Made by a program: the position numbers and the translations under genes
Origin: Cyclospora cayetanensis
Taxonomy: Eukaryota > Apicomplexa > Conoidasida > Eucoccidiorida > Eimeriidae
Direction: 5' to 3'
Assembly (NCBI RefSeq): GCF_002999335.1
Contig: NW_020312095.1
Location: forward strand, 37,334 to 101,333
Length of the DNA: 64,000 nt
Notes under the pieces: generated by a model
Database searches by the model: none
What the model was told of the DNA's origin: nothing
The model's input: only the letters and a program-made list of their open reading frames with translations
In this document: positions 34,859 to 48,486 of the stretch, piece after piece
Layout of the letters: each line of letters opens with the position of its first letter
Position numbering within the stretch: the stretch's first letter is position 1

Positions 34859-37800
34859 CTAAGAGGAAACGCCTAGTATTCGACGGTCCGTAGAGCTCAG
34901 CGAGCCGACTGTGGGAGACAAGCAAAATACAATGTCGAGCAGAGATTCTCGAACACCGTATTCATACGTCCAAAAAGGCAGAGCGCACTCCACTGGCAAC
35001 ACGCACAAATCTCCTCTCTTGCCTTCAGAAGTATTGTCTGAGTCGTACATCTACATGTAACCGTTCAGGTGGTTTAGCATTCTTCAAACGCTAATACTAA
35101 GTAGAGGGTGTCCGATTTACCCGTGCAATTTATAGTTCCACAATTCCTCTCGAGCAGCAATGTTCTGTTGAGCTTGTAATTTGCGTGCATTAGAAAAACC
35201 TTGTAGCGGACCACGCAATTGTGCACACTGGTTGTTATGCAGCCGTTCGTTCCCATTAGTGGGAGGAATGTGGAGTGGCATCATTGAAAATACTGCGAAG
35301 TCTCCACCCTCAAAAACTGTTCCAGGAAACTCTCCGCGCTCGAAACGTGAAGCTTTTGATGCCCCAACACCCCATGCAACTTCGCGTATTTGCCAATGAG
35401 CTGCTTGTAGATCTCCACACCTGAAGTTTGGGGCGTGGCGCACGCATGCAGCAGATGGGAAATGTGATCACAGCGCCTTCTGCGGACGGCAAGAGTCCAA
35501 CTTCGAACGAATGATCCTACATATTTCGAATAGGCAAATTGCAATGAGGTCTTACTGAAGGCAAAGAATACTGCGTACAACTCGGCAATGCGTCGCCATT
35601 TGGATGTTCCGGCAAACGTCCGCAGCCAGATACTCAGCTACTCCCAGGAGGGGAAAGGCTTTTGTTCTCGTAAAGTCACAACACCGTAGCAAGCACGCAA
35701 ACCAAACAAGCGCCTCCACGATATACGCTGCAAAGGAGTTTCCGGCATCTGCAGTAGGAGAGAGCACCGATGTTGGTAGCAAGCTAAGTCGCCCGTGGAG
35801 TTGTAGCATCCGGTGTCTAATTATCCCGCCGTCACTTCGAGCAGCGTAGAACTGCGTTCCTTCTTTTCCTTCGACGTCAATGTTAGCGGGTAGAGGATGG
35901 TCACCAGCAGCCGTTAATATGCCCAAAAGGATGCGAGAGGCTAATAGTGCTGCATGTAGCTGTTCGTGGTGCGACCGTTGGTGCACAAGCCTAGCCCAGC
36001 GGTACAAAGGAACAACGCTTCTAAGTCGAATATCAATTTGGTCTTCAGACGGGATGAAAAACTGGATTCCAAGAGACGGCCAGTCACTTAATATGTTTCG
36101 TCTCCAAAAACACGCTTCAACAGCCTCGCGCCATGAGTTGCCAGCGAGTTGTTGGTTTTGGTCAAGCCATGACAGGTCGCCTAGCCGGCACAGTACGCGG
36201 AACAGGCCCTGGAAATGTTTCTCTCTCCGAAAAACCGGAACGGCTTTTTTGTGCTGCATTAAAAGCTTCTGCCGCAGCTGGTCCGTAAAGGCTGGGTCTC
36301 TGAAAAGAGATACAACCTCAGTACAGAGGATAGTGTGTGCCCGACGGTTGCTTAGGTAAAAGTATGCATTCTGATACTGTGTGAGGAGATGAAGTCATTC
36401 CGTACCGGATACCCTGCTTGGCTTCCAACAGCGTTTTGCGTCCTTTCTCCAGATCGTGCAGTACTGATTCTGCCTCAGTTTTTGAAGTAAATGACTGGCT
36501 CAGCTTGATGTCAAGCCAGTTTTGCACTTTTTTCCGCCTAGTAAGAGATACGGTCATCGCCTCTTCTTTGTCTACCCAGAATTCCACAGCATCCTCAGCG
36601 AGATGCGCCGCTTCCTCTGCTGCGGTCACCAGAGCTGCAGCTGCGCTGTCACTCCGTGGTTCCACCCCACGTGTGGCCCGTCTCTTTGCTTGAGTCGTTG
36701 CCTGCGCTCTGAGTGCGCAGACACACTGCACTCAAAAGGCTTTCTTTGTATGCGCAACTCAAGTGTTCTAGTTTCCAGGAGGATTAGGCTTATTATTTCT
36801 TCAATCAGCGTGTTCGTTGCTTGCTGGTCCTTTTGCTGCTCCCTTACGGTTCTTGCGGCTCTTTCTCAAACGCTACAGCCTTCGCCTCCTTCAGTCGGTC
36901 ATGTGCAAGCTCCTGGGCTGCCAGCGCTGCAATCTTGTACTTTTGAATTTTCTTCAGCGCTAGTGCTGTTTCCGAAATGACTCGGTGCTGCGCCCACAGT
37001 CCAAGGGCAAGTGCACAGCGAAACGGTGGGCCGTGGCCCAAAAGTCCAAAGACGCGGCACAGCGCTACAGCTTGATGCCAGCGGCGTTGATGCAGTATGA
37101 TCCTAATGCAGAAGATGAATACTGCCCCAAGGTTGAAGGCATTAATTTTCTTTAGGTCTGTGAAATGCAGCAAACACATCCTTGATACGAGAACATCTTT
37201 CTTATAAAATAGTGCGACATGGCATACCTGGAAGATGAGCCCCTTTCCGCATCTCCCGTTCAAATCAAGAAATTAAAAGAAGGCAGCAGAGTCAACGCAG
37301 AGCTTACCAAATACATGCTGACAAAGCTGAACTATGCCGTTGGACGTCTCTAATCCCGGCGAAGTGCATGGAGCCACTTCTTCTGGGCACAGCTCAGTAG
37401 CCTCTATCCATACTGATCCGCCATCAACCCGGCTGCCAGCCAAAAACGCAATGGGCTTGAGGAATGCTGAAGCGCAGTCAACACTTGTTCAAGTTGGCTT
37501 GCTGGCGTTGACATGTGAAACTTATAGAACCCATCAATAAATGGTGGGCTACGAATATGACCAACCTTCGAAATTTGTATTTTTCAGCTCATCCTTCTCA
37601 TTGACTTGGAGATGGTGCATCAGTAGGCGCAGCACAAGATGTACACAGGCTTGAGCAATCACACTAGCGGCATTGCACAAAGGAACAGGGGGTCTAGTAT
37701 CAAGTGACTGCTGCGGCCTGCTTGCTCTCGAGTTTGTCGGTCCAGAGCTTACAAGACCACCTGCACGTCCAGTTACCTTAGGGTCACCCCGCTTGGTCTG

Positions 37801-40800
37801 TTTGCCCGCTGTAAATCCCTCTCCATTTCGGGTGACTTCTCGAGCGGTGCTTGTAGGAGCTCCCATGGAAAATTCAGCGGTGTCAAAATTCGCACCTGCG
37901 GAGCTGGCCAAGTGGCTGCTTGAAGAATGATCTTCGCGATAAATTGCAATCAATAGCTCATCTGGGTCTACTAAAAGTAGCGCATTCCCCAGTTGCATGA
38001 CAATTGAATACGCTAATAAAGGTGCGTTGCTCGCCACTGCACGGAATGCAGCTTCTGCGCTGCGTTGAAGCATCTGGAGAAGCGCACTGCAAAGCACCGA
38101 ATGTTCTAGCTCCATGGCTTTCTTGCTCACTAGGTCCAAGAGCTCGCCGCGTTTCCCTAAATTCGGAGATGCGCTCGAAGCCGCACTAGTGGAGTCATGG
38201 AAAGGGGAGGCGTCGTTACAGTGAGATGCAGTTTTTGTGGCATTGATCTGGCTACGACCCACGCCACTGTCGACTGAGGATGTTGCCAGGGTGTCTTTGC
38301 CTCCGATTCCAGCCTTTTCGCAGTTAAAGGATGTGTCTTTCGGCATGGCGTTAAGTCCTTCTTCCTTAGGAGCGTCAGTATCAGGCACTGGGTTCTCTGC
38401 TATAGCGCGGAAGTCAAATAGGCCGTGCTGGTGCTGACTGAAGATATTCTCACCCAACGATATTGGCACATTTGCAATGCGCCCGTGAAGGGAGAGCAGT
38501 TGCAGTGGAAGCACCATCAGCAATGCTGACAGATTGGCTAGCCAAAGAGTTGTGTCTTCGTTAAGAGATGTGCGAGCCTCTGATTGTGCAGAAAGAAGCT
38601 GTTCATTTCGTTCCATAAACTGTGTGTATATTTGACGAGCTTGGGTTGTGATTTGTTGAATGGACAAGCTTTTAGGCCCGTCAAGAATGCTTCCAGGCTC
38701 GGCTACGTCACAGGGGTCCGTGTTAGGAGTCCAAAAGCACAACCATTCTACCAAGGGCTCAGCGCATCCGGCGTGCATGTCAAGGCAAGCCCTCGTATAG
38801 CGGTGCAAAGCCGCAGCGGCCGCCGTATCTGCTGACTCGAAAAAGCTTTCAGCCTCTCCAATCATCTCCTCTAACAGTGACCTTTCTTCCCATTGTACGT
38901 GACTGCTGAGACGCTTAAAAGCTATAGACACAAGAGAACTAACAAGGTCTTGCAAAGAAAAATCCTCGCTGTCACCGTGCAGTCTAAATTGATTCTTGGC
39001 GAACTCTAGCAACCGCTGTACAGTAAGGCTGATGTCGCTAGGAGGTCCCACAAGCACTGCAGCAATTAGGGTGGTCAACTGCTTTCCCTCTGGGGTATTG
39101 GAGTCAGCAATCCATGGCGGAGGAGGGAGTCTTTCTAAAAATTGTGCTGATTGAGCGGGAGTAGATTCGTTTGCGCATACAGCTACTATCGATGCACTAA
39201 GCCATGCATGCAACACTACACGTTTTTCCAGGGAGGATAATGTGGAGCTGGCGCTCGCAGGAAGCGCTAAAGAACGCGGCAAACGCCTGCATGTTAAACC
39301 ATGAAGTAGGGGGATCTGCAATAACCAAAGCGCAGGCCTCTTTAAAGCTGCCCACCGTGAGCGCTAATCATGGCATGTTTATGTGTAGTACTACATTGAC
39401 AAAAACGGCGAGGATTAGCAGCTCTACAGCAAGTAAAGGCCAGAGAAGAACAGTCCTACACACCGCACCTGAAAGTGAGCAGCAGCAAGGCATCCAAATC
39501 CAAGCAATGCGCCTTCCATCACGCGCGCCCGCAGAGGAAAGGAGTCTTGTGGAAGCACGTCTATAGCTGCAAAAGCCCTGATAATTGGCTGGACAATGTC
39601 CACAGGAAGGGACGGAAAGGAGTAGAACAGAGCATGCAGGATGTTAAGGAGGCTTGCAAGAAGCTTTTCAGCAATATCTGCACTTTGGGAGTATACCGCC
39701 AGCTCTAGGGCTATTGTCTTGCGGGAGAGAGCTTCAAGAAGACCAACTAATGCGGGACGTGCATTTGGAAGGATAGAGCGGTACTCCCGCTCCCGGTCCT
39801 GCAATGCACAAAGTTGCAATGAGGGAGAATATATAATTTCGCACCCTACTACTGAATCGTTCGTGAAACCGAAATATACTCTCAATTTTTCAAAATGTGG
39901 AATACGCGCTGTTTGCTGGGGTTTGGATTATTATATTGTGCTCGTTGCCTTTTCTGGGTGGCGATGACCACAGTAGCTACCGCGCTGACTTACACAACAG
40001 GAAACGCTTTCCGCAATGTCGCGTATGACGGAGGGTGATAATCGTGCTGCAAAAGCAGTGACAAAGTTGACGGCTTGGTTGGATGTGGAAGCAGTTGCGT
40101 CAAGGAGTGTATAATGACATCTTCGCTACAAAGTGCTCGAAGGTATAGGAGGGTCGTCCTGAAAGTGCCGGACTGGAGACGTACCGAGGGCACTTTCCCT
40201 GAGTTTCCATTTCTTTGGCTGTTCACCTTTTATACCAGGTTCCAGTAGCGTAACCAGATGCCACATTTTGTTGAGAGCTGCCTGCAGTAAATGAAGAACA
40301 CTTAGCTCTGTATGTGCGCTCATGACAACTTCACAAACAAGGCGAAAAGGTAGAGCGTATAATAAAGTTCCGCACTGATGAGCGCAAGAAGTTAAAGGAA
40401 ATTCAGGCGCTTGGCATGATGCAGCACTGTGGGACAGTAGCACCGCACTAGAGCAATTTGTCTGCTCTTAGACATTATTGAACTGAGGCCACATGATCCA
40501 TTCAACACGCTAAGAGCCTTCATGAAGTGTCGCAGTGAGGCGATATTGAGTCGTACAAGCTGCTGCTACTTACTTCAGCAGTACGAGGCAAGGAGCACCT
40601 TAATGCTGCGTGGTATATGCGGGCATGGATCATTCCTAAAGGGAGTGGCCAGTTACAGGTGAGCGGAAGCGTTATCTCGCTTAAATCTCCCGATAGTTGA
40701 GAGTCTCCGACCTCTTCATATGCAACTATTCACACAAAACGCGCACAATGTGGGTGGAAATCAGTAGTTATACTACGAATACGTTTCTGCGACTTGCTTA

Positions 40801-43800
40801 TGGGGAATTGCATCGAACGAAATTTTACTTACCAGTGCACTTACCTGCGTAAGCATCAGATTCTGCCAAGGCTTCGATGCGTGCAACTTCAGTTGGCTCA
40901 ATCCGTAGCCCTGAGCCAACAACGCTCTTCTGGTTCCGCGAGACGCCCAGTCCACCATGCATGCGCAAAGGTCCTCCGTAGAGCACCTTCCACGATTTGC
41001 CACTGTTCGGTCCCCAAGGCTGCCCAGAAATGGATGATTCCGAGAGGCTTAGCAGCAAAAACTGGGGGCCGCGACCAACTAGGAGAGGAGCTCGAAGTTT
41101 TAATCGTGGCTTGGAAGTCGCCAGTGCACCTGGCAATGGCTCTATAGCAGGACTTGAAGTGGCGGTGGTTATCCACTTGGCCTCTAAAATCTCAGCGTAC
41201 GAGGCTTCCTCTTCTGCAGCGGCTACCAAGGGAGCGCCGGCTGCAGGCTGTAGGTATTCCGCCAGGGCGCATAATTCTAAGCACTTTCTGTAGGAGTTGT
41301 GACCGCATTTAACTTTCGAGTGGCGTCTGGATGTCTCCGCTTTGTGGTCCAATTGAATGTCTCCGGTATGTCTTCGTGTTTTGAGCCCTCTGCTGATGCG
41401 CCTTTTGTGGTCCTCTCGTTTAGGTGCGGAAGCAACTGATTTACTCTCAGCGTTACTTGCCGTAGGTTGTAGGATAGGAAAGTGCGCCGACGATGTGATT
41501 GAGGACTGGTGCACCTGAGCGGTGCGAGGGGGAAAGAAGATTTAGGCTAGCACTGCATTGGATACTTCAAGCAATTGGTGACCAAACGAGCGGCGGGAAG
41601 CTTACCTTTTGCGTTACCCTTGCCTCGATATTGTATAGAAGACCTAATAGACTCCACGCTTCTGCCGCTTCCGCTTCCCATGCGAGAAAAGCTTGGCCTT
41701 TATCCTGCATTTGCTGATGTCTTGGGAGCCTCGATAGAACTGCTTCACCGTGCAATAAACCGTGCATTTGTTCGCACGTGTTTGATGCCTTTTCCAAGTA
41801 AACCACTGGATCAGACGAGCCAAGTAGAATATGTGCGTCAGGTGCGTTGCGGGCTGCCAAAAACGCCATTGCCAGCACTGAGGCGCATGCTTCTGCACGG
41901 CATATGAGCCCCTTCAGGAGTTCCTGCCCCTCGCTGGGATCACCATAACAAACCCAGCAATTGCACAGAAGCAACAAACTTTTAAACGTTGAAACCTAGC
42001 TTTGCTTTTGGCTTTGTGCATATTAGGAAGGTGAGATGATTTTGCAGTGAGGACCGAACAAAATCAATTGTAGGGGGCTTCTGTGTTCTTCCCTTGGACT
42101 CGCTATCACATGGCTTTAGTACCACTTGAAGAGCATATACTTAGTGCGTACGGCCGGTGCAGGGGTTGCCCTTTAGAGTGCAACAATAGATTCGCTGCGG
42201 AAGCCAATGGCCTGATGTGACTGAACTTGCACTTGACCATCAATCCTGCGACCAGTTTAACCGCTTTTTCTAAAAGCACCAAGTCGACATCATCCACGTA
42301 TGCACGTTCAGGCGGCATCCTTTCCACGCTTTGGTTTTTTGGTGAGGCGGTGGTGGAATGCACCACGGCAAGAGGCAAAATGTGATGATGCCACAGCTGT
42401 ACACATCAAGCATCACCACACAAAGTATCACACCCAACGGCTCCTGCGCGTCTGGCCATAGACCATGATTTGGGGAGACCGAATTGGAATGCGAGGGCCG
42501 CAGCGTACCGTTAATAGAACTTCGCATATATAATCGTGCTTGAAGTGCATTAAAAGCTCGCCTACACCCTCACTTGAAATGGCCCGCTGACAAACGGCCC
42601 CCACCTCAAGCAGCAGACGTAGCCTTGAATTCGGTGACGGAGACAAGCCCGACGCTTTTTTCCTATAAGCTCGCTCAGATGAAAGAGTGTTGCAAGCTTC
42701 TCGCTGAGGAGCTGATGAACCCACTCCTGATGAAGGGGACTCATGTTCGTCGCCGATCTCCTCTGTAACATCGAGTTGCTTCAAGAGGCTCCATAGGTGA
42801 AGCGTTATTGCCACTACGCAAAGCGGCATGTCTGCTTCGCTTTCTGTCCACACACTTAGCTTTGAAGCCGACGTTGTCTGAGTCTCACATTTCGCAGCGT
42901 GGATTGAGTGCATTAAAAGCCTGTGCCGAGTGGAACAGAGTTTACCGCCTCCTTGGGCTCTTCATAAACATTCAAAGTAATCTATCTTCGGCGAATGGAA
43001 GACCTATGTACGCCTTCATGTGAACCTGGACTTGGCCTTGGTAGGTAGTTGCTGTGATGGTTTCACACAGACCCTTGGGTGAGTCTTCGAATGTTCAAGC
43101 ATGTGATTAAAACGTGGATTAGGCGGCGTCGGCCAGACAGCTGATTCGCTTGTAGTACACATTAAATCGAGATGCACCCCGAGGCAACTCTGCAACGCAG
43201 AGCGTGGTCCGCCTCGAAGTCTCCACGTGAACCCCTCTGGTGCTGACCGTATTCGAGGTTGCCTTTCCTCTGTATCCATGCCTTCGGGTACACAGTCATT
43301 TTCTTCCGAAGGGCCTAGTTTGCCATCAGAGCCTAACCCGCAGGCAGCCAACTTTGTGTATACCAAGAATTCTTCCATGTCGTCGCTGGTACCAATACAA
43401 GTCTTTAGTCGCAATACGTGAATAGTTACGGCTTCGGAATTCGTTAGTGTGCCAGCAGTGGTACACGCGCTGTGGGGCCCCGAATGACCTATGCTTTCCA
43501 TCTGAAGTTGGTTCCCGTTGCTCTCCTTCATGGCAGATTGATCAGGACCAGGCCCTTTCGGCAAGCAATCAGCGATTGCTCCCTCGCTTTGTGATGTGGA
43601 ATCAATGATTTTCCTCCCGTGACAAACAACAGGAGCATTCAAGATTGGCTGCAAAAGCTTATGCGGCTGGCGGAGAGCGCACAAAGGAACAAAAGGCTTC
43701 TCCAAGAAATGCTCCAAGTTATGCACTGCTTGCACCATTTGCTGCGCATGAGACTGACTTCCTGGACCATTGGGGTAGAGGCCATCGCGAACTGTTGTAT

Positions 43801-46800
43801 CAGCTCCCGTGCGCGTGGCACCTCCCACTTTTCGTATTTTGGCTCTATATTTAGCGGCAGCATCGCTGAATGATTTTGCAACTACATGCTGCATGCCGCA
43901 GACTAGAGGAAGACTACTGTTGAGTTCAGCTGCCAAGTGTACTGTGGTAGCCTCACTTTGGGGAAAATCGGGATCGGTTGACTTGAAAGCTTGCCCAGCC
44001 GGAGCCTGGACCAAGGTTTCCGACTTTGGCAAACAAAACTCATTACTTATTACTGGGCCGATCTTGGAATCGGTATTGCATGACCTTAAGAAGGCCTCCC
44101 AATCCCAGTAACGAGCAAGAAGAAGCCTAGCGCAGCTTGCCGTGCCCAAGGTAGTACCACTTTGATCAACTGGCTCACCAGCTCGTTCCCCTGAGGATTC
44201 AGCTTGATGACCCCATACAGAGGCTTGCTGAGGTGTGCGCTGAGCTGCTTGTGACTCTCCCGGGAAAATCGGTTTGGTGAGTTCGTCTAGTTGATGCAAC
44301 CCTTGGAGGTCGCAGGACGAGGCGACAACCCAGCCTGTTTGTCTCAACTTCTCGAGTTGTTGCAATGAGTGCCGGCTATCAGCGGATTCTTCAATAAACT
44401 CAAACACATCCAAATCAGTTAGTGGGGGGCAAAAGAAATTGCTGCACGCAAAAGGCAGCACACTTACAGACACTCCTTAGGTGCTGTAAGACAGCCTGCC
44501 TGAACCTCCCAATAAGAGTACAGAGTCCTGCTGGCTATAATCAGCTATTCGCAATACGTTTCTATACATATTTTTTACAAATAGTATTGCATGCTTTACG
44601 CGTAAAAAAACCGATATTCAAGCGCCTTCCACAGCTTTTCAACTTTTCCAGGAGATGCAGATTCCTTCAATTCAGCGAGCCTCCACAGGAGTTCAGTGTG
44701 AACAGACAGGGGTAGAGCGGCAGCTGCACACTGTCCAGCATGCATGGTTCCTCTGAACGCTTCATCGAAGTTATTGGAACGTTCGACTCTAGCAGTACTC
44801 TGCGCCGTTGCTGGGTGTTGTCGTGTTCCTTTCTTAGGGCCATGTGTCACTGCATCGTGAAACGCTGACGGGGCTTTGCTGGCAGGTTCACCTGCTGTTG
44901 CTGTTGGAGTCCTAGTATCCAATACCGCTCCGTGGGATTCCGGTCTGAGGATCGCATCGAGATAAAATGCTGCAGCCAGGATATCAGTGAGCAGTGGATC
45001 AGCAACGTCAAGTAGCTTCAGTAAAATTCCCCCTGCAGAGCTGCCCTCTACAGGAATTTCCTTGACCGTCGGCAATGCAGCGGCCGTGGAGATCCTCTTG
45101 GTTGTTCCTTTCGGATGATCACGCTTCCTATTGAGCGGAATTTTACCTTCCGCAGACTCTGATCCTACTGAAATCTGGTCGTTGCGTGAAGCCTCTGATC
45201 GTAGATTGTCAACGACTGGGTTCCCAAATAAGTTTAGCCCAAATCTCCTTAGCATATCAGCAGGACTACCACAGCGTTCCTGTTGAAGCATCGTAAGGCT
45301 TAAGGAAAGAAGCAGCCGCAGATAGGTTGTAGCAGCACATCCCTCGTTGAAGGATGTCAATGTTCCTCCAATGCGTTCTCCCAGATCACCATGGGGAAGC
45401 TTGCGAAGATGCTCATTCAGGATTGTGCACCCTGCTGTTGACGGGGGACACACAGATCGAGTATTGTCTCCATGGCCACGTGCGTGCGTTAGTCGGCGTG
45501 ACGTGAGTGCCGAGCCCGGCCAGACACTTGACACAAATGCTTTTACAGCAGCATTCAGTTCCTCGAATGCATCTGAGCAGCCCACACCACTTTGAAACAA
45601 TGTCAACGTGCATACATAGAGTCTACGGGAGAAACTGCCAAACCTTACTTGGGGGCAGTGTACACTTGTCATTTCCAGGGCGGCCAAAGAAAATCCGCAC
45701 CGTGTGGCTCCAGGCTATGTAGGCAAAGCTTGCACCTGATTAGAAGCGTTGTAAAGAGTAAATGTTTGTAGCCAGCGTGTCGCTTCCATTGAGCTGCTGA
45801 AGCTTCATCCAGTGTCTCGAAAATGGCCTTCGAGATAGCAACACAGATCCTGTGGGCTTCTCCCCATTCTCCCCGTCCTGCATGTAGATGAGCGAGCTGC
45901 CACCAGAACCTCCAGTAAAAAGCAGATGCACTTGGTTCAAAAGGCTCTACGCGGTGCAAGCAACGCGCTAGCATCTTAGCCGCAGTGCCGCTATATCCGC
46001 CTGAACTAAGGCATTGGCAAAGTCGCGCCGTTATCACAACTGCTTGGTGCGCAAAGGGTTGAAGCGGAAATGATGCGGACGCTACACCTTTGGCCTTGGC
46101 GGCTACACTCCACGTTGTTAGTAGCATGTCTAGGCCCTGGATCCCCCTTAACACAGTTCTGCGTTTGTCCACGTCGGTGCAACGGTCGTCGCCTTGAAAA
46201 AGGGCAGCTGTTGCAAATGCGTACAAGAGTAAGACCCCTCCAGCAGCTTGCATCTTATGCATGTGCTTATTAAAGCTGCACTTGCAGGTTTCCCACTTCT
46301 CCGTGGAACCAGGAGCAGCTCCATGATTCTCTACCTCCTGGGTCCTTTGTTGTCGAGCACAAGCAGTGCAGTCATATTGCTTCTCAGTGGCCTGTAGCGA
46401 TTCACCTATTGCAACGGCTTTTAAAACCTGACACGCTTCTGGCTCCTTCGCTCGAAGCACGCAACGCGCTAGATCTGCCATACCCATTTGAAACAAACCC
46501 AATGCCAGATTTGCAGTAGCATCGAGAACTATGCATGAGGGCATCTTTACAATAGCCATAGACTCGAATGCTGCGATAATCTCCTCGTATGCGGCGACCT
46601 GAGACCATGGAAGCAGACACTATGAGACTAGTGATGCACATGCGTGTAAATGGAATGCAAAAGCTGGCATCCTGGTACTTTGTATCTAAAGCACCAAACA
46701 CACGTAGATTTGCAACCTTTAATCGCCTCACGAACTCTACTCACAAAGTGCTTATATGAATGCCGGGGCTCAATTTTGAGAGCTCCTCGTTCCAATCGGT

Positions 46801-46846
46801 CTCGAATGAGCTGCAAGAGCCGCTGTACCTCGCCAGCTGCATCCAT
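34859..46846 (-). CDS. Giant helical-repeat protein, candidate axonemal CFAP54/CFAP46-like
   Basis: Start ATG at 46846 (MDAAGEVQRLLQLIRDRLER). Exons with agreeing phases are 46846-46745, 46598-45736, 45622-44600, 44441-43026, 42920-42509, 42396-42152, 41933-41606, 41514-40845, 40409-40227, 40135-39994, 39798-39469, 39315-37566, 37157-36848, 36708-36406, 36299-35556, 35479-35308 and 35227-35121. A last piece lies near 35050-34859. The junctions around 39994/39798 and after 35121 are ambiguous. This gives about 3,100 residues of mainly helical, TPR-like sequence (AYEEIIAAFESMAIV, NLALGLFQMGMADLARCVL, WHQAVALCRVFGLLGHG) broken by Ser-rich linkers. There is no signal peptide, membrane span or enzyme motif. 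The size, helical style and a WHQAVALCRVFGLL...LWAQ stretch recall central-apparatus proteins such as CFAP54. This is a memory-based resemblance only. Such proteins would act in the microgamete flagellum. It is divergent from the kelch gene. Confidence 0.65.
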
Positions 46847-48486
46847 CGTGGTGCATTGGTAAAGAGGGGCAAACCAACGCACTTTCTATCTGCCTCGTCA
46901 CTATCAAGGACGAAGAGAAAAAGATCTAGAGCCGCGTGAGATTTGTAAGTGCCCGATAATAGCTACTGTGCTTATTCAGTACTGTGTAGGTGTACAAGCC
47001 CATGCGCGGCACAGGAGTCGCCTTCCTGCCGTCGCAGAAGAGCGTGGTTTCAGTGGTTCCTTTTGCATGTAGAAGGTCAGGGCAGTGACCCTGGGCGGGG
47101 AAAAGAAGCGTTGGGGCTTGTTTTCAGCCGTACACCAATGAGTAAGGAGGAGAGTAGCTTGCTGAGGAAACCAGCAACGACAGTTGCACGCACATGGGCT
47201 CCAGCTATTTCCACTGCTTGCATAAATACGTCTGTAAAACCGTTGAATTAGCTATTTTATTGTCATTATTAAGACACCTGGCGGGAACCTAGAGACCAGT
47301 GGGGCGTCTCCGCCCCTGTCTGTGGGTCAGCTGTAACGGGGAGTACGAACGTGGGTGATGGTATCTCCTCCTCTGTAATTACTAGGAGCTTTTGATCGAG
47401 GTGCTGTTCGATGGAAGGATTAAAGGGATGGCCTGATTGGCGCTGTGGGCTAACCACTTGAGCGGAGACAGCCTTCGGTGAAGCCCCGATGGCCTGCTGT
47501 CCTGGCAGCGTTTGCGGTGACACCAGATGCAAACGAACCATTGGTCATATAATCTAGCCCATTCCAGAATATCATTTATTCTCTAGACTACCACCTGAAG
47601 TTTTGCGGGTCAATGGGAACTAACCCATGCGCTTAGGGTAGAAAGAACTCTCAACCTGGAAAGGAGTGATAGGCAGGACTGATGATCGGCGAACAAATAC
47701 CTTTTAGCTGCCTAATTAAGGAAGCCACGTAATAATGTGCATTGCATTTTTCCTCTAGGTGAAACTTTTATGCTTTTTTGAGCAGTCCTAAAGCAGCCTA
47801 ATTCAAACCCCTGGGTCACTTTCGTCCCTCCTGCCTGAAGGATGCATCGCCCACAGTGTTCGGACCAACAGCTCATTCACATATGAAGAAATCAAACAAT
47901 ACATATCTAACCATTGTTCAAAAGGAGCTCTTTTGAGCATTCAGAGTACCGGTACAGCCACCTTCCTGCGGACAAACGGCGGTCCCCGGCCTCAAGACGT
48001 GTCGTTGCAGGCAGCGTGGCTGGATGTTGCTCAATGCAATGCCACCAGCCAAGATGCAATAATGATACTATTAACACCATATAGTGCCACTTATTTGAGG
48101 CCTCTGCCGTCGAATGATTTGTGTGGATTCCAATCTAAGCCAAAACGATGCTCAGCAACCGAAATGCCGGCCTGCCACTTGTTTGGGTGTCATCGGAGGG
48201 GCGTGGGCTCATCCTTCTTATTCTGAACTGCATGCATAAGAATGTTCAAGATATGCTTTAATAAGGTCAAATGTTTCTTTAGCGTCTTTCAGCTCCATTC
48301 GGGCCTTTGTGCTGCGATCTGCCACACCAGCAGCATTGTGTGCTCTGGTCAGCAAAGAAGAGCTTGTTGCCAAGCTGAAAAGGCTCCACAAGACACCGTC
48401 TACCGGCTGCCCCTACCATATTTGGCAAGTTGATAGTACATCTTAAGCCTCCATGAGAAGTAGAGCTCTCCTTCGCTCCCTCGGCT
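46847..48486. other. Divergent intergenic region, probable bidirectional promoter
   Basis: About 1.6 kb between the start of the giant helical gene (minus) and the kelch gene (plus). It contains short open frames on both strands, the longest at 47541-47269 on the minus strand (90 codons). That frame has no recognisable motif and no good splice partner. Any small upstream exon of the kelch gene would lie at the right edge. Confidence 0.5.

Noticed and set aside
47269..47541. Minus-strand frame of 90 codons in the divergent spacer
   Set aside because: Mild coding look, but no donor or acceptor joins it to either neighbour and no family is recognised.
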